NCBI GenBank assembly: GCA_024683035.1
Contig: JAIKYQ010000065.1
Location: 1 to 64,000 of the forward strand
Length of the DNA: 64,000 bases
From: Eubacterium sp.
Lineage (GTDB): Bacteria > Bacillota > Clostridia > Lachnospirales > Lachnospiraceae
Direction: 5' to 3'
Shown: positions 9,494 to 19,738 of the stretch, piece by piece
Position numbering within the stretch: the first letter of the stretch is position 1
Layout: every line of letters starts with the position of its first letter
The notes under the pieces: model-generated
Database searches by the model: none
Seen by the model: the letters and a program-made list of their open reading frames with translations, nothing else
Told to the model about the DNA's origin: nothing
Position numbers and translations under genes: made by a program

Positions 9494-10883
9494 GCCGTAT
9501 GTGATCGTCTCGTATCTGAGCGTGGCCCTTTTCATCGGACTGATCGCATATATGCTGTATTTTCAGTTCATTAAAAGCGAAGAGCTTCTGAACAGTCCGC
9601 TGAACAAGCGGCAGGATGAAGTAGAGGCCCAGGTGATCCGCGGCTCCATTCTGGCATCGGACGGAACGCCGCTGGCCTACACGACACCGGATGCAGAAGG
9701 AGACCCGCTTCGTCAGTATCCGTACGGGGCCTATTTTGCCCAGACGGTCGGGTACAGTGTGTACGGCGGCAGCGGACTGGAGTCGGCGCACAACAATGAT
9801 CTGATCCATTCGCATGTCAACCTGGTTTCCCAGGTGCAGAACGATCTGTCGGACTCCAAAAAGCAGGGCGATAATCTGGTTACCACACTGCGAACAGATC
9901 TGCAGGATACGGCATGGAATGCGCTGGCCGGCTATAATGGAACGGTTGTCGTTATGGATGCAGATACGGGGGATGTTCTTGCCGATGTCAGTGTGCCGGC
10001 GTTCGATCCGAATACCGTAGAGTATGACTGGGAGTGGCTGACACAGGACGAAAGCGGGATTTTCCTGAATCGTGCCATGCAGGGACTGTATCCGCCGGGA
10101 TCGACCTTCAAGATCATTACGGCTCTGGCCTATTATCGTCAGTATGGCAGCTTTGACGGCTTCTCCTATGATTGCAGCGGTACATATGAATGCAATGGCT
10201 TTACGATCCATTGTTCCAACGGCTATGCGCACGGTCCGGAGAACATAGAAGATGCCATGGCTAATTCCTGCAACTGTGCTTTTGCCAGCATGGCCGTAGA
10301 GAAAATCGATAAGAACGTCTTACGGGAAACGGCGGAAGCCTTCGGGTTTAATAAAGAAATGACGGCAGAGCTTCCCTTTACGGAGAGTCTTTTTGAGCTG
10401 GACAAAAACACGGCCGACCAGCTTGCCATGCAGACAGCGATCGGCCAGGGGGACACACTGGCTACGCCGATGCTGATGTGTATGGTGGCACAATCTGTGG
10501 CAAACGGCGGTGAAATGCTGTACCCGAATTTTTCCGACCGGCTTGAGAGCGCGGACGGCATCTCGGTGAAACGCTATTCCGCCAAATCCTTCGGACGGGT
10601 CATGTCGGAACACGAAGCCATGATCATGACCAATCTGCTGCGGGGAGTCGTCCAGCGGGGGACCGCGTCGGATCTATCGGATCTTCCCTATGAAGTTGCG
10701 GGAAAGACCGGAACAGCTGAATATGGAGATGTCAGCGCCGGAACCGCGCATTCCTGGTTTATCGGCTTCTCCAATACCGGCATAAACGATATTGTCGTAA
10801 GTGTTCTGGTGGAAGACGGCGGCAGCGGACTGCATGGAACACAGGTGGCGCGCCAGATCTTCCAGACTTATTTTGGCTATTGA
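9432..10883 (+). CDS. Penicillin-binding transpeptidase (PBP2/FtsI-like)
   Basis: GLYPPGSTFKIITALAYY (SxxK), MANSCNCAFA (SxN), YEVAGKTGTAEYG (KTG); start M9432 overlaps the end of the SEDS gene. Confidence 0.93.
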   Translation: MNLQNESKNKQKKESRSAIIKPYVIVSYLSVALFIGLIAYMLYFQFIKSEELLNSPLNKRQDEVEAQVIRGSILASDGTPLAYTTPDAEGDPLRQYPYGAYFAQTVGYSVYGGSGLESAHNNDLIHSHVNLVSQVQNDLSDSKKQGDNLVTTLRTDLQDTAWNALAGYNGTVVVMDADTGDVLADVSVPAFDPNTVEYDWEWLTQDESGIFLNRAMQGLYPPGSTFKIITALAYYRQYGSFDGFSYDCSGTYECNGFTIHCSNGYAHGPENIEDAMANSCNCAFASMAVEKIDKNVLRETAEAFGFNKEMTAELPFTESLFELDKNTADQLAMQTAIGQGDTLATPMLMCMVAQSVANGGEMLYPNFSDRLESADGISVKRYSAKSFGRVMSEHEAMIMTNLLRGVVQRGTASDLSDLPYEVAGKTGTAEYGDVSAGTAHSWFIGFSNTGINDIVVSVLVEDGGSGLHGTQVARQIFQTYFGY

Positions 10884-11006
10884 TGCTTGTCTTTCCGGTT
10901 GCGGGCCGCCGCCTTTTTGCGTATACTGATAGTGAAAGCGCTGCGTACAGGCAGTTTTTATGCCGGAAAACGCAGACAAGACATAAAGGAGATAAAGAAA
11001 AGTCTT

Positions 11007-11462
11007 ATGAATCACGCCGTAAGCTGCGGAGGAATTGTGATCTTCCGCGGCAAGATTCTGGTTTTGTATAAGAATTACAAAGGCCGCTATGAAGGTTGGG
11101 TGCTTCCCAAAGGAACAGTAGAAGAGGGGGAAGAGTATCCCGATACCGCTGTTCGTGAGGTACTGGAAGAGTCCGGTGCAAAAGCTTCCATCGTGCAGTA
11201 TGTGGGAACGAGTCAGTATTCCTTTTCTGTCCCGGAAGGAGAAGTGAATAAAGAAGTCCACTGGTATCTGATGATGGGAGAGAACTATTACAGCAAACCG
11301 CAGCGGGAAGAATATTTTGTGGACTCCGGGTACTATAAGTATCATGAAGCGGCGCATCTTCTCAAGTTTCAGAATGAGAGACAGATGCTGGAAAAAGCCT
11401 ACAAGATATATGTGGAAATGAGAAAGGCCGGTTTATGGATACCAAACCATTCCGAAGCCTGA
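11007..11462 (+). CDS. NUDIX hydrolase
   Basis: GWVLPKGTVEEGEEYPDTAVREVLEESGAKA = GX5EX7REUXEEXG box; ATG 11007 with upstream AAGGAG. Confidence 0.93.
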   Translation: MNHAVSCGGIVIFRGKILVLYKNYKGRYEGWVLPKGTVEEGEEYPDTAVREVLEESGAKASIVQYVGTSQYSFSVPEGEVNKEVHWYLMMGENYYSKPQREEYFVDSGYYKYHEAAHLLKFQNERQMLEKAYKIYVEMRKAGLWIPNHSEA

Positions 11463-11779
11463 ATACGCTGTATTTCGGAGCCGGAGCGCTGGACAGGAAA
11501 GAGGAGATCCTTCGGAACGTCAGGAATCAGAAGATGGTTCCCGGAATCTATCTGATCACCTTTGCTTCAAACGGCATCGATCAGCTGGATATCGTTCCTT
11601 TATCCATGCTGCATGGTAAAAAGGCGCCGGAACGTCTGCCTGCGATCGTCGGTATCTGCCAGGGACGTGAAGAGGCATTTGAAACAGTGGGGCGGATTGC
11701 GGCAGATGCTTACCGGAAAACCGGTGCCTGTCATCTGAGAGAATATCTGCTTTCGCTGGACCAGGAAGGGAGCGGATAA
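11435..11779 (+). CDS. Hypothetical protein, 114 aa
   Basis: ORF overlapping the NUDIX gene 3' end by 28 nt, same operon; no family recognised. Confidence 0.65.
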   Translation: MDTKPFRSLNTLYFGAGALDRKEEILRNVRNQKMVPGIYLITFASNGIDQLDIVPLSMLHGKKAPERLPAIVGICQGREEAFETVGRIAADAYRKTGACHLREYLLSLDQEGSG

Positions 11780-11780
11780 A

Positions 11781-12680
11781 ATGGGGGCTGTTTTTCTGAC
11801 CATTTTGTCTGTTTTGAAGATACTGTTCAGGTGTCTGCTTGTTTTTCTGCTGCTGGTACTTTTCTTTCCGATCATCTGGTCAGTTGATTTAAAAAAACAC
11901 GAAGAGTTGTCGGTACACGCGGATATAAGCTGGCTGTTCCGTTTTATTCATGTATATTTTATTCTTGAAAAAGGCAAGGAAGGTCAGACTGTTGAAAAAG
12001 ATATCCGGATCTGCGGTATATCCCTGCCAGCATTGTTCCAAAAGATAAAAGGCAGAAAAAAGAAGAAAAAGACGTCACGCCGTGTTCGTACGGAAGCCGC
12101 CAAAAAGCCGACGATCCCGCCGGGCGGGAACAGAGACAAGCCGGTTTCCGAAAGACTGCCGGAAACGGAAGTTGTAAAGGCAAAACATCCCGGTTTCCTG
12201 GAACGTCTTGGTGCGAACATCTCAGCCTTGATCGGCAAGGTGCGCAGTGGGATCCGCAAACTCAGAAGCACAGCTGACTTAATTGAAAAGCTGCTTGCCT
12301 ATCTGGGATCAGAGTCCTTTGCCAACTGTAGAAAGGTCCTGACAAAAGAAGGAATGGCGATCCTGCGGCATGTTCTTCCCTACAAGATACGCGGTACGGT
12401 TCGCTTCGGGACAGATGATCCGGCCAAAACCGGCATGATCCTGGGACTGGTTTCTGTTTTTTATCCTGCTCTGCCCGGTGATCTGACGATCGAACCGGAA
12501 TTTACAGAATCCTGTCTGGAAGCCGATCTGTACCTGAAAGGACGTATCGTGCTGTTTGTTCTCCTTGTACATGGTGTACGGATCCTGTTAAGCAGGGATG
12601 TCAGGAAACTGATCGGATATTTCCTGGGTTTCCTTAAAAACAATAAGAAAACGAAAGACAAAGAAAAACAAAAAGAGTAA
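11781..12680 (+). CDS. DUF2953-like protein
   Basis: N-terminal TM, SVDLKKHEELSVHADISWLFRFIHVYF; directly precedes the gerW/ytfJ homolog, a frequent pairing. Confidence 0.75.
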   Translation: MGAVFLTILSVLKILFRCLLVFLLLVLFFPIIWSVDLKKHEELSVHADISWLFRFIHVYFILEKGKEGQTVEKDIRICGISLPALFQKIKGRKKKKKTSRRVRTEAAKKPTIPPGGNRDKPVSERLPETEVVKAKHPGFLERLGANISALIGKVRSGIRKLRSTADLIEKLLAYLGSESFANCRKVLTKEGMAILRHVLPYKIRGTVRFGTDDPAKTGMILGLVSVFYPALPGDLTIEPEFTESCLEADLYLKGRIVLFVLLVHGVRILLSRDVRKLIGYFLGFLKNNKKTKDKEKQKE

Positions 12681-12698
12681 TAAAGGAAGGGGTACATC

Positions 12699-13079
12699 AT
12701 GGCAGAAAACAATGAAAACAACACATTTCAGGAGAACGTAGAAGCACTGTTCCGGGGAATGGATGCGTTTTTATCTACCAAAGCAGTGGTCGGAGAAGCA
12801 GTACCGGTCGGTGACAGCCTGATGATTCCGCTTGCGGATGTTTCTTTCGGCCTCGGCGCCGGCGCTTTATCAGCTACCAACAAAAACAATGGCGGAGGAG
12901 GTATGGGAGCGAAAGTCAGTCCGGCAGCTGTCCTGCTGATCGCCAAAGACGGAACGACCAAACTGGTCAGCCTGAAGGGTCAGGATGCGGTATCCAAGAT
13001 CATCGATATGGCTCCGGATATCCTGACAAAGATCGCAAACCATGCCAAAACACCCTCTGAACCCGAAAAAGAAAAATAA
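12699..13079 (+). CDS. GerW/YtfJ family sporulation protein
   Basis: VGEAVPVGDSLMIPLADVSFGLGAGAL...GGGGMGAKVSPAAVLLI...PDILTKI. Confidence 0.88.
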   Translation: MAENNENNTFQENVEALFRGMDAFLSTKAVVGEAVPVGDSLMIPLADVSFGLGAGALSATNKNNGGGGMGAKVSPAAVLLIAKDGTTKLVSLKGQDAVSKIIDMAPDILTKIANHAKTPSEPEKEK

Positions 13080-13083
13080 TAAC

Positions 13084-13131
13084 GGCGGAATACCGGAAGA
13101 AATATGCTCCGGAATTCCATATTTTTCTTGC
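13084..13131 (+). terminator. Rho-independent terminator
   Basis: GGAATaCCGGA-agaaatatgc-TCCGGAATTCC then ATATTTTTC. Confidence 0.8.
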
Positions 13132-13197
13132 AAATACCGCATGGTTCTGATAAGATATCATAGTGTCGCGGAAAAATCGTGATAAGGAGGTGTGATC

Positions 13198-13383
13198 ATG
13201 GCAAAATGTGCAATTTGCAGTAAAGCGGTCTATTTTGGCAATAATGTCAGCCATTCTCATAGAAGATCCAATAAAATGTGGAGAGCAAATGTGAAGGCCG
13301 TCCGCGTCAAAACGCCGCAGGGCAACCGCAAAATGAATATCTGCACCAGCTGCCTGCGCAGCGGCAAGGTAGAGCGTGCCTGA
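13198..13383 (+). CDS. rpmB: 50S ribosomal protein L28
   Basis: MAKCAICSKAVYFGNNVSHSHRRSNKMWRANVKAVRVKTPQGNRKMNICTSCLRSGKVERA. Confidence 0.97.
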   Translation: MAKCAICSKAVYFGNNVSHSHRRSNKMWRANVKAVRVKTPQGNRKMNICTSCLRSGKVERA

Positions 13384-13403
13384 GATCATGTATATATGCT
13401 GTA

Positions 13404-13445
13404 TGAAAACATGGAGTTTCGACAACGGTCGGAGCTCCATTTTCT
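13404..13445 (+). terminator. Hairpin/terminator between rpmB and asp23-like gene
   Basis: ATGGAGtttCGAC-aacg-GTCGgagCTCCAT followed by TTTTC. Confidence 0.7.
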
Positions 13446-13466
13446 GAAAGAAGGAGGTCCATCCTT

Positions 13467-13823
13467 ATGAAGGGGAAAGTCAATTCCGAGCTTGGCGATA
13501 TCGTCATCAATTCGGAGGTCATCACGACCTATGCCGGAAGTGTGGCCGTGGAATGCTTTGGCATTGTTGGCATGGCTGCCGTGAACATGAAAGATGGACT
13601 CGTCAGGATCCTGAAACGTGACAATCTCAAACATGGCATTCATGTTTCTATTGAGGATAACCGGATTTCGATCGATTTTCATGTAATTGTTGCCTATGGT
13701 GTCAACATCGGTACGATTGCGCAGAATCTGATGGACAGCGTAACGTATAAACTGGAAGAAACCACCGGTATGAAAGTCGATAAGATCCGTGTACTTGTCG
13801 AGGGTGTCCGGATCATTGACTGA
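13467..13823 (+). CDS. Asp23/Gls24 family envelope stress protein (YloU-like)
   Basis: MKGKVNSELGDIVINSEVITTYAGSVAVECFGIVGMA...VNIGTIAQNLMDSVTYKLEETTGMKVDKIRVLVEGVRI. Confidence 0.92.
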   Translation: MKGKVNSELGDIVINSEVITTYAGSVAVECFGIVGMAAVNMKDGLVRILKRDNLKHGIHVSIEDNRISIDFHVIVAYGVNIGTIAQNLMDSVTYKLEETTGMKVDKIRVLVEGVRIID

Positions 13824-13838
13824 TAAGGAGGAAGTAGC

Positions 13839-15497
13839 GTGGCTGCAGATACACTGAATGCGGAACTCCTCTCACGAATGATCGTTGCAGGGGCGCAGAA
13901 TCTGGACCTGAAAAAGGACTGGATCAATGAATTGAATGTATTTCCTGTCCCGGACGGAGATACCGGTACGAACATGACGATGACGATCATGTCGGCCGTA
14001 AAGGAAATCGGTGCACTTACTGATATGAATATGAAAGATCTGTGCAAAGCGGTTTCCACCGGCTCTCTCCGGGGGGCGCGCGGAAATTCCGGCGTTATTC
14101 TGTCGCAGCTGTTCAGAGGGTTCACCAAAACAGTAAGGGAAAAAAATGAAATTGATATCCCGCTGATCGCGGATGCGTGTGAGCGTGCGGTAGAAACAGC
14201 CTATAAAGCCGTCATAAAGCCCAAGGAAGGCACGATCCTTACGGTCGCCAAGGGTATGGCGGAAATGGCCAGAAAGCTTGAAAACGATCCGATGACGATG
14301 GAAGACTATATGGCTTCTATACTGGAATACGGACGGGATATACTGGCCAAAACACCGGATATGCTTCCGGTGCTGAAAGAAGCGGGCGTCGTGGATTCCG
14401 GCGGCCAGGGGCTGATCGTTGTGCTGGAGGGCGCTTACGAAGCGCTCATGGGCAAAGAGATCGCTGTACAGACCAATGCGTCCGGCCATGCGGCCGCGCG
14501 TACCGTCCGGGCAGAACCGCAGGAAGAAAACATTCGTTTCGGTTATTGTACGGAATTTATCATCGATCTGACGGCTCCGGTATCAGAAACAGAGATCCTG
14601 GAATTCCGGAAATTTCTGGAGTCAATGGGAGATTCCATCGTTCTGGTCCCGGATACAGACCTGATCAAAACGCACGTGCATACCAATGATCCGGGCAAAG
14701 TGATCAGCCGTGCTCTGACGTTTGGTTCGCTGTCCGGCATCAAGGTCGATAATATGCGCCTGGAGCATCAGGAAAAAGTCATCCGGGATTCGGAAAAGCT
14801 GGCAAAAGAGCAGAAGGCAGGGCTGACAGCGCCTCCGAAAAAGATCGGATTTGTTTCTGTCTGTGCAGGCGAAGGTTTCGCAGAAATCTTCCACGGCCTG
14901 AATGTCGATGTGGTCATTGAAGGCGGACAGACCATGAATCCGAGTACGGAAGATCTTCTGAATGCCATTGATCAGGTGAATGCAGAGAATATCTTCCTGT
15001 ATCCGAATAACAAAAACATTATCATGGCTGCCAATCAGGCTAAAGAACTGGTGCAGGAGAAGAACATTATTGTGATCCCCACCAAAACGGTGCCGCAGGG
15101 CATAAGCGCCATTCTCAGCTTTATTCCCGAGAGCACAGTGGAAGAGAACCAGCTTGTGATGCAGGAGACGATCGGGAAAGTGCATACCGGTGAGATCACG
15201 TATGCCATTCGGGATACACACATCGACGATGTGGAAATCCATGAAGGGGATATTATGGCTGTGGGCGATAATGGCCTTCTGTCGGTGGGCAGCGAGATCC
15301 ATCATGTAGCGGTGGAATCCGTCGAACGCATGATGTTTGATGATGCGGAACTGATCAGTGTGTATTACGGCAAAGACTTTTCGGAAGAAAACGCCGAGAA
15401 ACTCGCGCAGGCACTTTCAGAAAAATATCCGGACTGTGATGTGGAAGTCGAAAGCGGCGGTCAGCCGGTCTATTACTGTATTCTGGCAGTGGAATAA
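13839..15497 (+). CDS. DhaL/DegV-type fatty acid kinase catalytic subunit-like protein (FakA/YloV)
   Basis: GTG start; NELNVFPVPDGDTGTNMTMTIMSAVKEI...GSLRGARGNSGVILSQLFRG...VVDSGGQGLIVVLEG; follows asp23-like gene and precedes recG. Confidence 0.93.
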   Translation: MAADTLNAELLSRMIVAGAQNLDLKKDWINELNVFPVPDGDTGTNMTMTIMSAVKEIGALTDMNMKDLCKAVSTGSLRGARGNSGVILSQLFRGFTKTVREKNEIDIPLIADACERAVETAYKAVIKPKEGTILTVAKGMAEMARKLENDPMTMEDYMASILEYGRDILAKTPDMLPVLKEAGVVDSGGQGLIVVLEGAYEALMGKEIAVQTNASGHAAARTVRAEPQEENIRFGYCTEFIIDLTAPVSETEILEFRKFLESMGDSIVLVPDTDLIKTHVHTNDPGKVISRALTFGSLSGIKVDNMRLEHQEKVIRDSEKLAKEQKAGLTAPPKKIGFVSVCAGEGFAEIFHGLNVDVVIEGGQTMNPSTEDLLNAIDQVNAENIFLYPNNKNIIMAANQAKELVQEKNIIVIPTKTVPQGISAILSFIPESTVEENQLVMQETIGKVHTGEITYAIRDTHIDDVEIHEGDIMAVGDNGLLSVGSEIHHVAVESVERMMFDDAELISVYYGKDFSEENAEKLAQALSEKYPDCDVEVESGGQPVYYCILAVE

Positions 15498-15505
15498 AAA
15501 CAGAA

Positions 15506-17584
15506 TTGAAACACACACCATTAACCGATCTAAAAGGGGTTGGCCCCAAAACAGCAGAGCTCTTCCGGAAGATAGGGATATCTTCGCAGGAGGAGCTTTT
15601 GCGCTGGTATCCCAGAGATTATGAAGCCTATGAGCCGCCGGTATCCTGCGGCGAGGTGAAGGTCTGGGAAAAGAACGCCGTCTTTGGAATTATACGGCAG
15701 AAGCCGTCTGTACGGCGATTCGGCAATAACAGCATCACCATGGCAAGGCTTTCGGATCCAACCGGCGAACTGCAGCTCAACTGGTTCCATATGCCGTATC
15801 TCAGAAACACACTGCCGGTCGGCAGAGGATGTGTCTTCCGCGGGATGGTGATCGAAAAGAACGGCAGACGCATCCTTCAGCATCCGCAGGTGTATGAACC
15901 GCAGGCATACGAGAAGCTCACAAACCGGCTCCTGCCTGTGTATCCGCTTACGGAAGGTTTGTCAGGCAATACTGTTCGGCGCATCCTGCAGCAGATCCTG
16001 GAAGAATGTCCTGCCATTCCGGAAATCCTGCCCCGGCAGATCCGGGATAAGGAAGAGCTTCCGGACATTCAACAGGCATTGCAGTCCATTCATTTTCCGC
16101 AGGACCGCCGGGAATGGGAACGGGCAAAAAACCGCCTGGTCTTTGAAGAGTTCCTTCTTTTCCAGCTCGGCGTTGCCGGTCTGCGACTTCGGCTGCATCA
16201 GGAAATGAACACATGTCCGATGCCGAAAACAGAACGGACGGAATCTATCGCGAAGCGACTGCCGTTTCGTCTGACCGATTCACAGCAGCAGGTTCTGCAG
16301 GAAATAGGACAGGATCTCGGCGGACCGTACAGCATGCGCCGTCTCATTCAGGGAGATGTGGGAAGCGGGAAAACCATACTTGCGTTTCTGTCCATGCTGC
16401 GTGCTTTTGAAAACGGATACCAGAGCGCCCTCATGGCGCCTACCGATGTACTTGCCACCCAGCATTACGGAACGCTCTGCCGTTTTCTCGAAGAATACGA
16501 TCTACTGGAAGCCGTCCGTCCGGTCCTGCGCAAAGGCAGTCTGACGCAGAAAGAAAAAAGAGAAATCGACAGACAGATCGCTTCCGGAGAGGCGCGCATG
16601 ATCCTGGGCACGCATGCCCTGATCCAGGAGGATCTGTCGTATCCGGAACTGGGGCTTGTCATCACAGATGAACAGCATCGTTTCGGTGTCCGGCAAAGAA
16701 AGCAGTTCTCGGAAAAAGGAACGGCACCGCATGTACTGGTCATGAGCGCCACACCGATCCCGCGTACGCTGGCCATGATCCTGTATGGTGATCTGGATCT
16801 GTCTGTTCTGCGCGATATGCCGGCGCACAGACTGCCGGTAAAAAACTGTGTCGTAAATGAACAGTACCGTGAAGCGGCTTGGCGCTTCATGGAAAAAGAA
16901 ACCGCGCTGGGGCATCAGGTATATGTGGTTTGTCCGATGATCGATCCGGATGAAGAACTGCCTTGTGAAAACGTACTTGATTACGGCGCGCGTCTTCAGG
17001 AACGATTCCGTGGCCGTATATCTGTCGGTATCCTGCACGGAAAAATGAAACCGGAGGAAAAACAGCAGATCATGCAGGATTTTGCAAAAGGTAAACTGCG
17101 TATTCTGGTGTCCACGACTGTGATCGAAGTGGGTATCGATGTACCGAACGCCACGGTAATGATGATCGAGAATGCCGAACGGTTCGGACTGGCACAGCTG
17201 CATCAGCTGCGCGGACGTGTCGGCAGGGGATCAGCGCAGTCCTATTGCATTTTTGTGCAGGGCAATGACCGGCCGGAAACCAGGGACAGACTCGAAATCC
17301 TGAATCATTCCAATGACGGTTTTTATATTGCGGAACAGGATCTGAAATTACGCGGGCCGGGCGATCTGTTCGGCATACGACAAAGCGGCCTGGCTCTCTT
17401 TTCCCTGGGGGATATCTACCGCGATGCGGACGTGCTGGAGCGCGCCGATGCCTGTGCAAAAGAGATCATAAAAGAAGATCCTGAATTGGAAAGCGAGGAG
17501 CATCTGCTTTTAAAACAGGCTGTAACAGCGCTTTTTTACAGTCAAAATGACAGCATTTCGCCGGACAGCGGGGAAGTGATTTGA
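15506..17584 (+). CDS. recG: ATP-dependent DNA helicase RecG
   Basis: TTG start; RLIQGDVGSGKTILAFLSMLRA...ITDEQHRFGVRQRKQF...MSATPIPRTLAMILYGDLDLSVL...LRGRVGRGSAQSYC. Confidence 0.97.
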   Translation: MKHTPLTDLKGVGPKTAELFRKIGISSQEELLRWYPRDYEAYEPPVSCGEVKVWEKNAVFGIIRQKPSVRRFGNNSITMARLSDPTGELQLNWFHMPYLRNTLPVGRGCVFRGMVIEKNGRRILQHPQVYEPQAYEKLTNRLLPVYPLTEGLSGNTVRRILQQILEECPAIPEILPRQIRDKEELPDIQQALQSIHFPQDRREWERAKNRLVFEEFLLFQLGVAGLRLRLHQEMNTCPMPKTERTESIAKRLPFRLTDSQQQVLQEIGQDLGGPYSMRRLIQGDVGSGKTILAFLSMLRAFENGYQSALMAPTDVLATQHYGTLCRFLEEYDLLEAVRPVLRKGSLTQKEKREIDRQIASGEARMILGTHALIQEDLSYPELGLVITDEQHRFGVRQRKQFSEKGTAPHVLVMSATPIPRTLAMILYGDLDLSVLRDMPAHRLPVKNCVVNEQYREAAWRFMEKETALGHQVYVVCPMIDPDEELPCENVLDYGARLQERFRGRISVGILHGKMKPEEKQQIMQDFAKGKLRILVSTTVIEVGIDVPNATVMMIENAERFGLAQLHQLRGRVGRGSAQSYCIFVQGNDRPETRDRLEILNHSNDGFYIAEQDLKLRGPGDLFGIRQSGLALFSLGDIYRDADVLERADACAKEIIKEDPELESEEHLLLKQAVTALFYSQNDSISPDSGEVI

Positions 17585-17703
17585 TAAAATAACGAAAATA
17601 GACAGAAAACTTGAAACTTTTATAAAAATGGAATACTATATCCGTTGTACAATTTACTTTGTATCCATATGTTGTAAATAATTATATAGGGAGGAAAGAT
17701 ATC

Positions 17704-18111
17704 ATGGCAGAAACAAAAGAAAAAGCTGTGGAGAAGACAGCTGTAAAGGAGACAGCTGTAAAGGAGACAGTTAAAAAAGAAGCTGTCAAACCTGATGCAA
17801 AAGCCACTGTGAAAAACGTAGAAGAGAAAGTCAAAGCTGCCGCCAGGAAAGTAGCGGATAAAACAGCAAAAGCTGCGGAGAAGAAACAGACTGTTAAAAA
17901 GACAGCAGCGAAAGCTCCTAAGACAGCTGTGATCCTGCAGTACAGCGGTAAGGAAGTACTGTATGCCGATCTGATCAAAAAAGCGACACAGCTGAGCAAA
18001 AAGGCTATCAAGAAAGATCTCAAGGATGTGAAGATCTATGTTAAGCCGGAAGAAAACATGGCTTATTATGTAGCGAATAACGGCGAACAGATCGGAAGCT
18101 TCGAAATCTGA
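17704..18111 (+). CDS. Lys/Ala-rich protein, DUF6465-like C-terminus
   Basis: Low-complexity basic N-terminus (VKETAVKETVKKEAVK...KKTAAKAPK) then a compact domain ILQYSGKEVLYADLIKKATQLSKKAIKKDLKDVKIYVKPEENMAYYV; GGAGG upstream. Confidence 0.7.
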   Translation: MAETKEKAVEKTAVKETAVKETVKKEAVKPDAKATVKNVEEKVKAAARKVADKTAKAAEKKQTVKKTAAKAPKTAVILQYSGKEVLYADLIKKATQLSKKAIKKDLKDVKIYVKPEENMAYYVANNGEQIGSFEI

Positions 18112-18119
18112 TCAGAATC

Positions 18120-18170
18120 CGGAATCCTTTTCTTCGTATGAACCTTCTATACGATAGAAGAGGATTTTTT
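18120..18170 (+). terminator. Rho-independent terminator
   Basis: AATCC...CTTCgTAT/ATAcGATAGAAG...GGATT followed by TTTTTTA. Confidence 0.75.
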
Positions 18171-18270
18171 ATTTGCAAAATATATAAAAATCAAAGGAGA
18201 GATTGCTGAATGGTTGTGCATTTGTTATAATCATTAAAAAGCGAACGGTTTTATCAGACGGAGATCATGC

Positions 18271-18681
18271 ATGAATATCGGCATATTAGCGCACAACAGT
18301 AAAAAAAGCCTGATGGAAGACTTTTGTATTGCGTACAAAGGGATTCTGATGAAGCATGAGATTTATGCTACGGGAACGACGGGACGCCGCGTAGAAGAAG
18401 TGACAAATCTCAGAATTCATAAATTCCTGGCCGGCGGACTGGGCGGTGACAAGCAGTTTACGGAAATGATCGAGCGCAATGATATGGATCTGGTGATCCT
18501 GTTCTATAATCCGGTCATCGAATCCGGAAGAGAACCGGACATTGTTTCGATCACGCATGCATGCGACCGTTACAACATCCCGGTAGCCACCAACATAGCC
18601 ACGGCGGAAATGCTGATCCTGGGTCTGGACCGCGGTGATCTGGACTGGCGTGTGGAACCCGGAAAAGGAACCGCTTTATGA
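18271..18681 (+). CDS. mgsA: Methylglyoxal synthase
   Basis: MNIGILAHNSKKSLMEDFCIAYKGIL...YATGTTGRRVEE...FLAGGLGGDKQFTEMI...ATAEMLILGLDRGDLDWR. Confidence 0.93.
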   Translation: MNIGILAHNSKKSLMEDFCIAYKGILMKHEIYATGTTGRRVEEVTNLRIHKFLAGGLGGDKQFTEMIERNDMDLVILFYNPVIESGREPDIVSITHACDRYNIPVATNIATAEMLILGLDRGDLDWRVEPGKGTAL

Positions 18682-19241
18682 GAGTGATCGCAGGAAAGTG
18701 CAGAAGCCTTCCGCTAAAGAGTGTTCCCGGTAATACGACTCGTCCTACCACCGATCGTATTAAGGAAACGCTCTTTAATATACTGCAGTCAGATATACCG
18801 GGGGCACTGTTTCTAGATCTGTTTGCCGGAAGCGGAGCGATAGGTATTGAAGCGCTGAGCCGCGGTGCCGCCCATGCCTGGTTTGTTGATCATGATCCGA
18901 AAGCCATACGGGTGATCAAGGACAATTTGCAGTTTACGCGTCTGGAAGAGAATGCAGACGTGTTCCGCATGAATGCAGCCGATGCCGCTTCTTTTTTTTC
19001 GGTGAAGATTCTATTTGATGTGGTTTTTCTGGATCCGCCTTACGGACAGGGATTGGAAAAAGAAATCTTTCACGTTTTCCGGAAATCCGGCTGTACGGAC
19101 AGTCATACACTGTTTGTGACGGAAGCTTCCCTGGAGACTTCTTTTGACTGGCTGCAGGAAGAAGGCTATACTGTTATAAAAGAAAAATGTTATAAAACCA
19201 ATAAACATGTCTTTGCAAAAATGAAAAAGGAGCAGATCTGA
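18678..19241 (+). CDS. rsmD: 16S rRNA (guanine(966)-N(2))-methyltransferase RsmD
   Basis: [36 protein letters not shown]...[20 protein letters not shown]...VFLDPPYGQ. Confidence 0.95.
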   Translation: MRVIAGKCRSLPLKSVPGNTTRPTTDRIKETLFNILQSDIPGALFLDLFAGSGAIGIEALSRGAAHAWFVDHDPKAIRVIKDNLQFTRLEENADVFRMNAADAASFFSVKILFDVVFLDPPYGQGLEKEIFHVFRKSGCTDSHTLFVTEASLETSFDWLQEEGYTVIKEKCYKTNKHVFAKMKKEQI

Positions 19242-19242
19242 A

Positions 19243-19737
19243 ATGACTACTGCTGTATATCCCGGAACCTTTGATCCCGTTACATTCGGACATCTGGATA
19301 TCATCCGGAGAGCGGCTGTTTTGTATGATAAACTGATCATAGGAGTCTTGCACAATTCTGAAAAAACTCCGTTGTTTTCTGTAGAGGAACGTGTTAATAT
19401 ACTTACGAAAGCAACGGAAGATATCGCCAATGTCGAGGTTCGTTCGTTTGAAGGGCTGTCAGTAGATTTTGCCAGAAGTACCGGCGCCAGAGTCATTGTC
19501 AGAGGTCTTCGTCTGATCACAGATTTTGAATATGAACTCCAGATGGCGCAGACGAATCGCAAGCTAGCTCCGGACGTTGACACAACGTTCCTGTATACCT
19601 CTCTCCAGTATTCTTATCTGAGTTCCACAACCGTAAAAGAGGTGGCTCGTTTCGGCGGTGACATACGCGAATTTGTTCCGGATTTCATTGTAGGGGAAAT
19701 ACATAATAAGCTGGGTGAAGGGGATAAGGAGAGTTAA
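19243..19737 (+). CDS. coaD: Phosphopantetheine adenylyltransferase
   Basis: [36 protein letters not shown]...[23 protein letters not shown]...[17 protein letters not shown]. Confidence 0.97.
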   Translation: MTTAVYPGTFDPVTFGHLDIIRRAAVLYDKLIIGVLHNSEKTPLFSVEERVNILTKATEDIANVEVRSFEGLSVDFARSTGARVIVRGLRLITDFEYELQMAQTNRKLAPDVDTTFLYTSLQYSYLSSTTVKEVARFGGDIREFVPDFIVGEIHNKLGEGDKES

Positions 19738-19738
19738 A

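Noticed and set aside
9291-10232. 313-aa minus-strand ORF antisense to the PBP gene
   Set aside because: PBP active-site motifs are on the plus strand; the antisense frame has no homology I can recognise.
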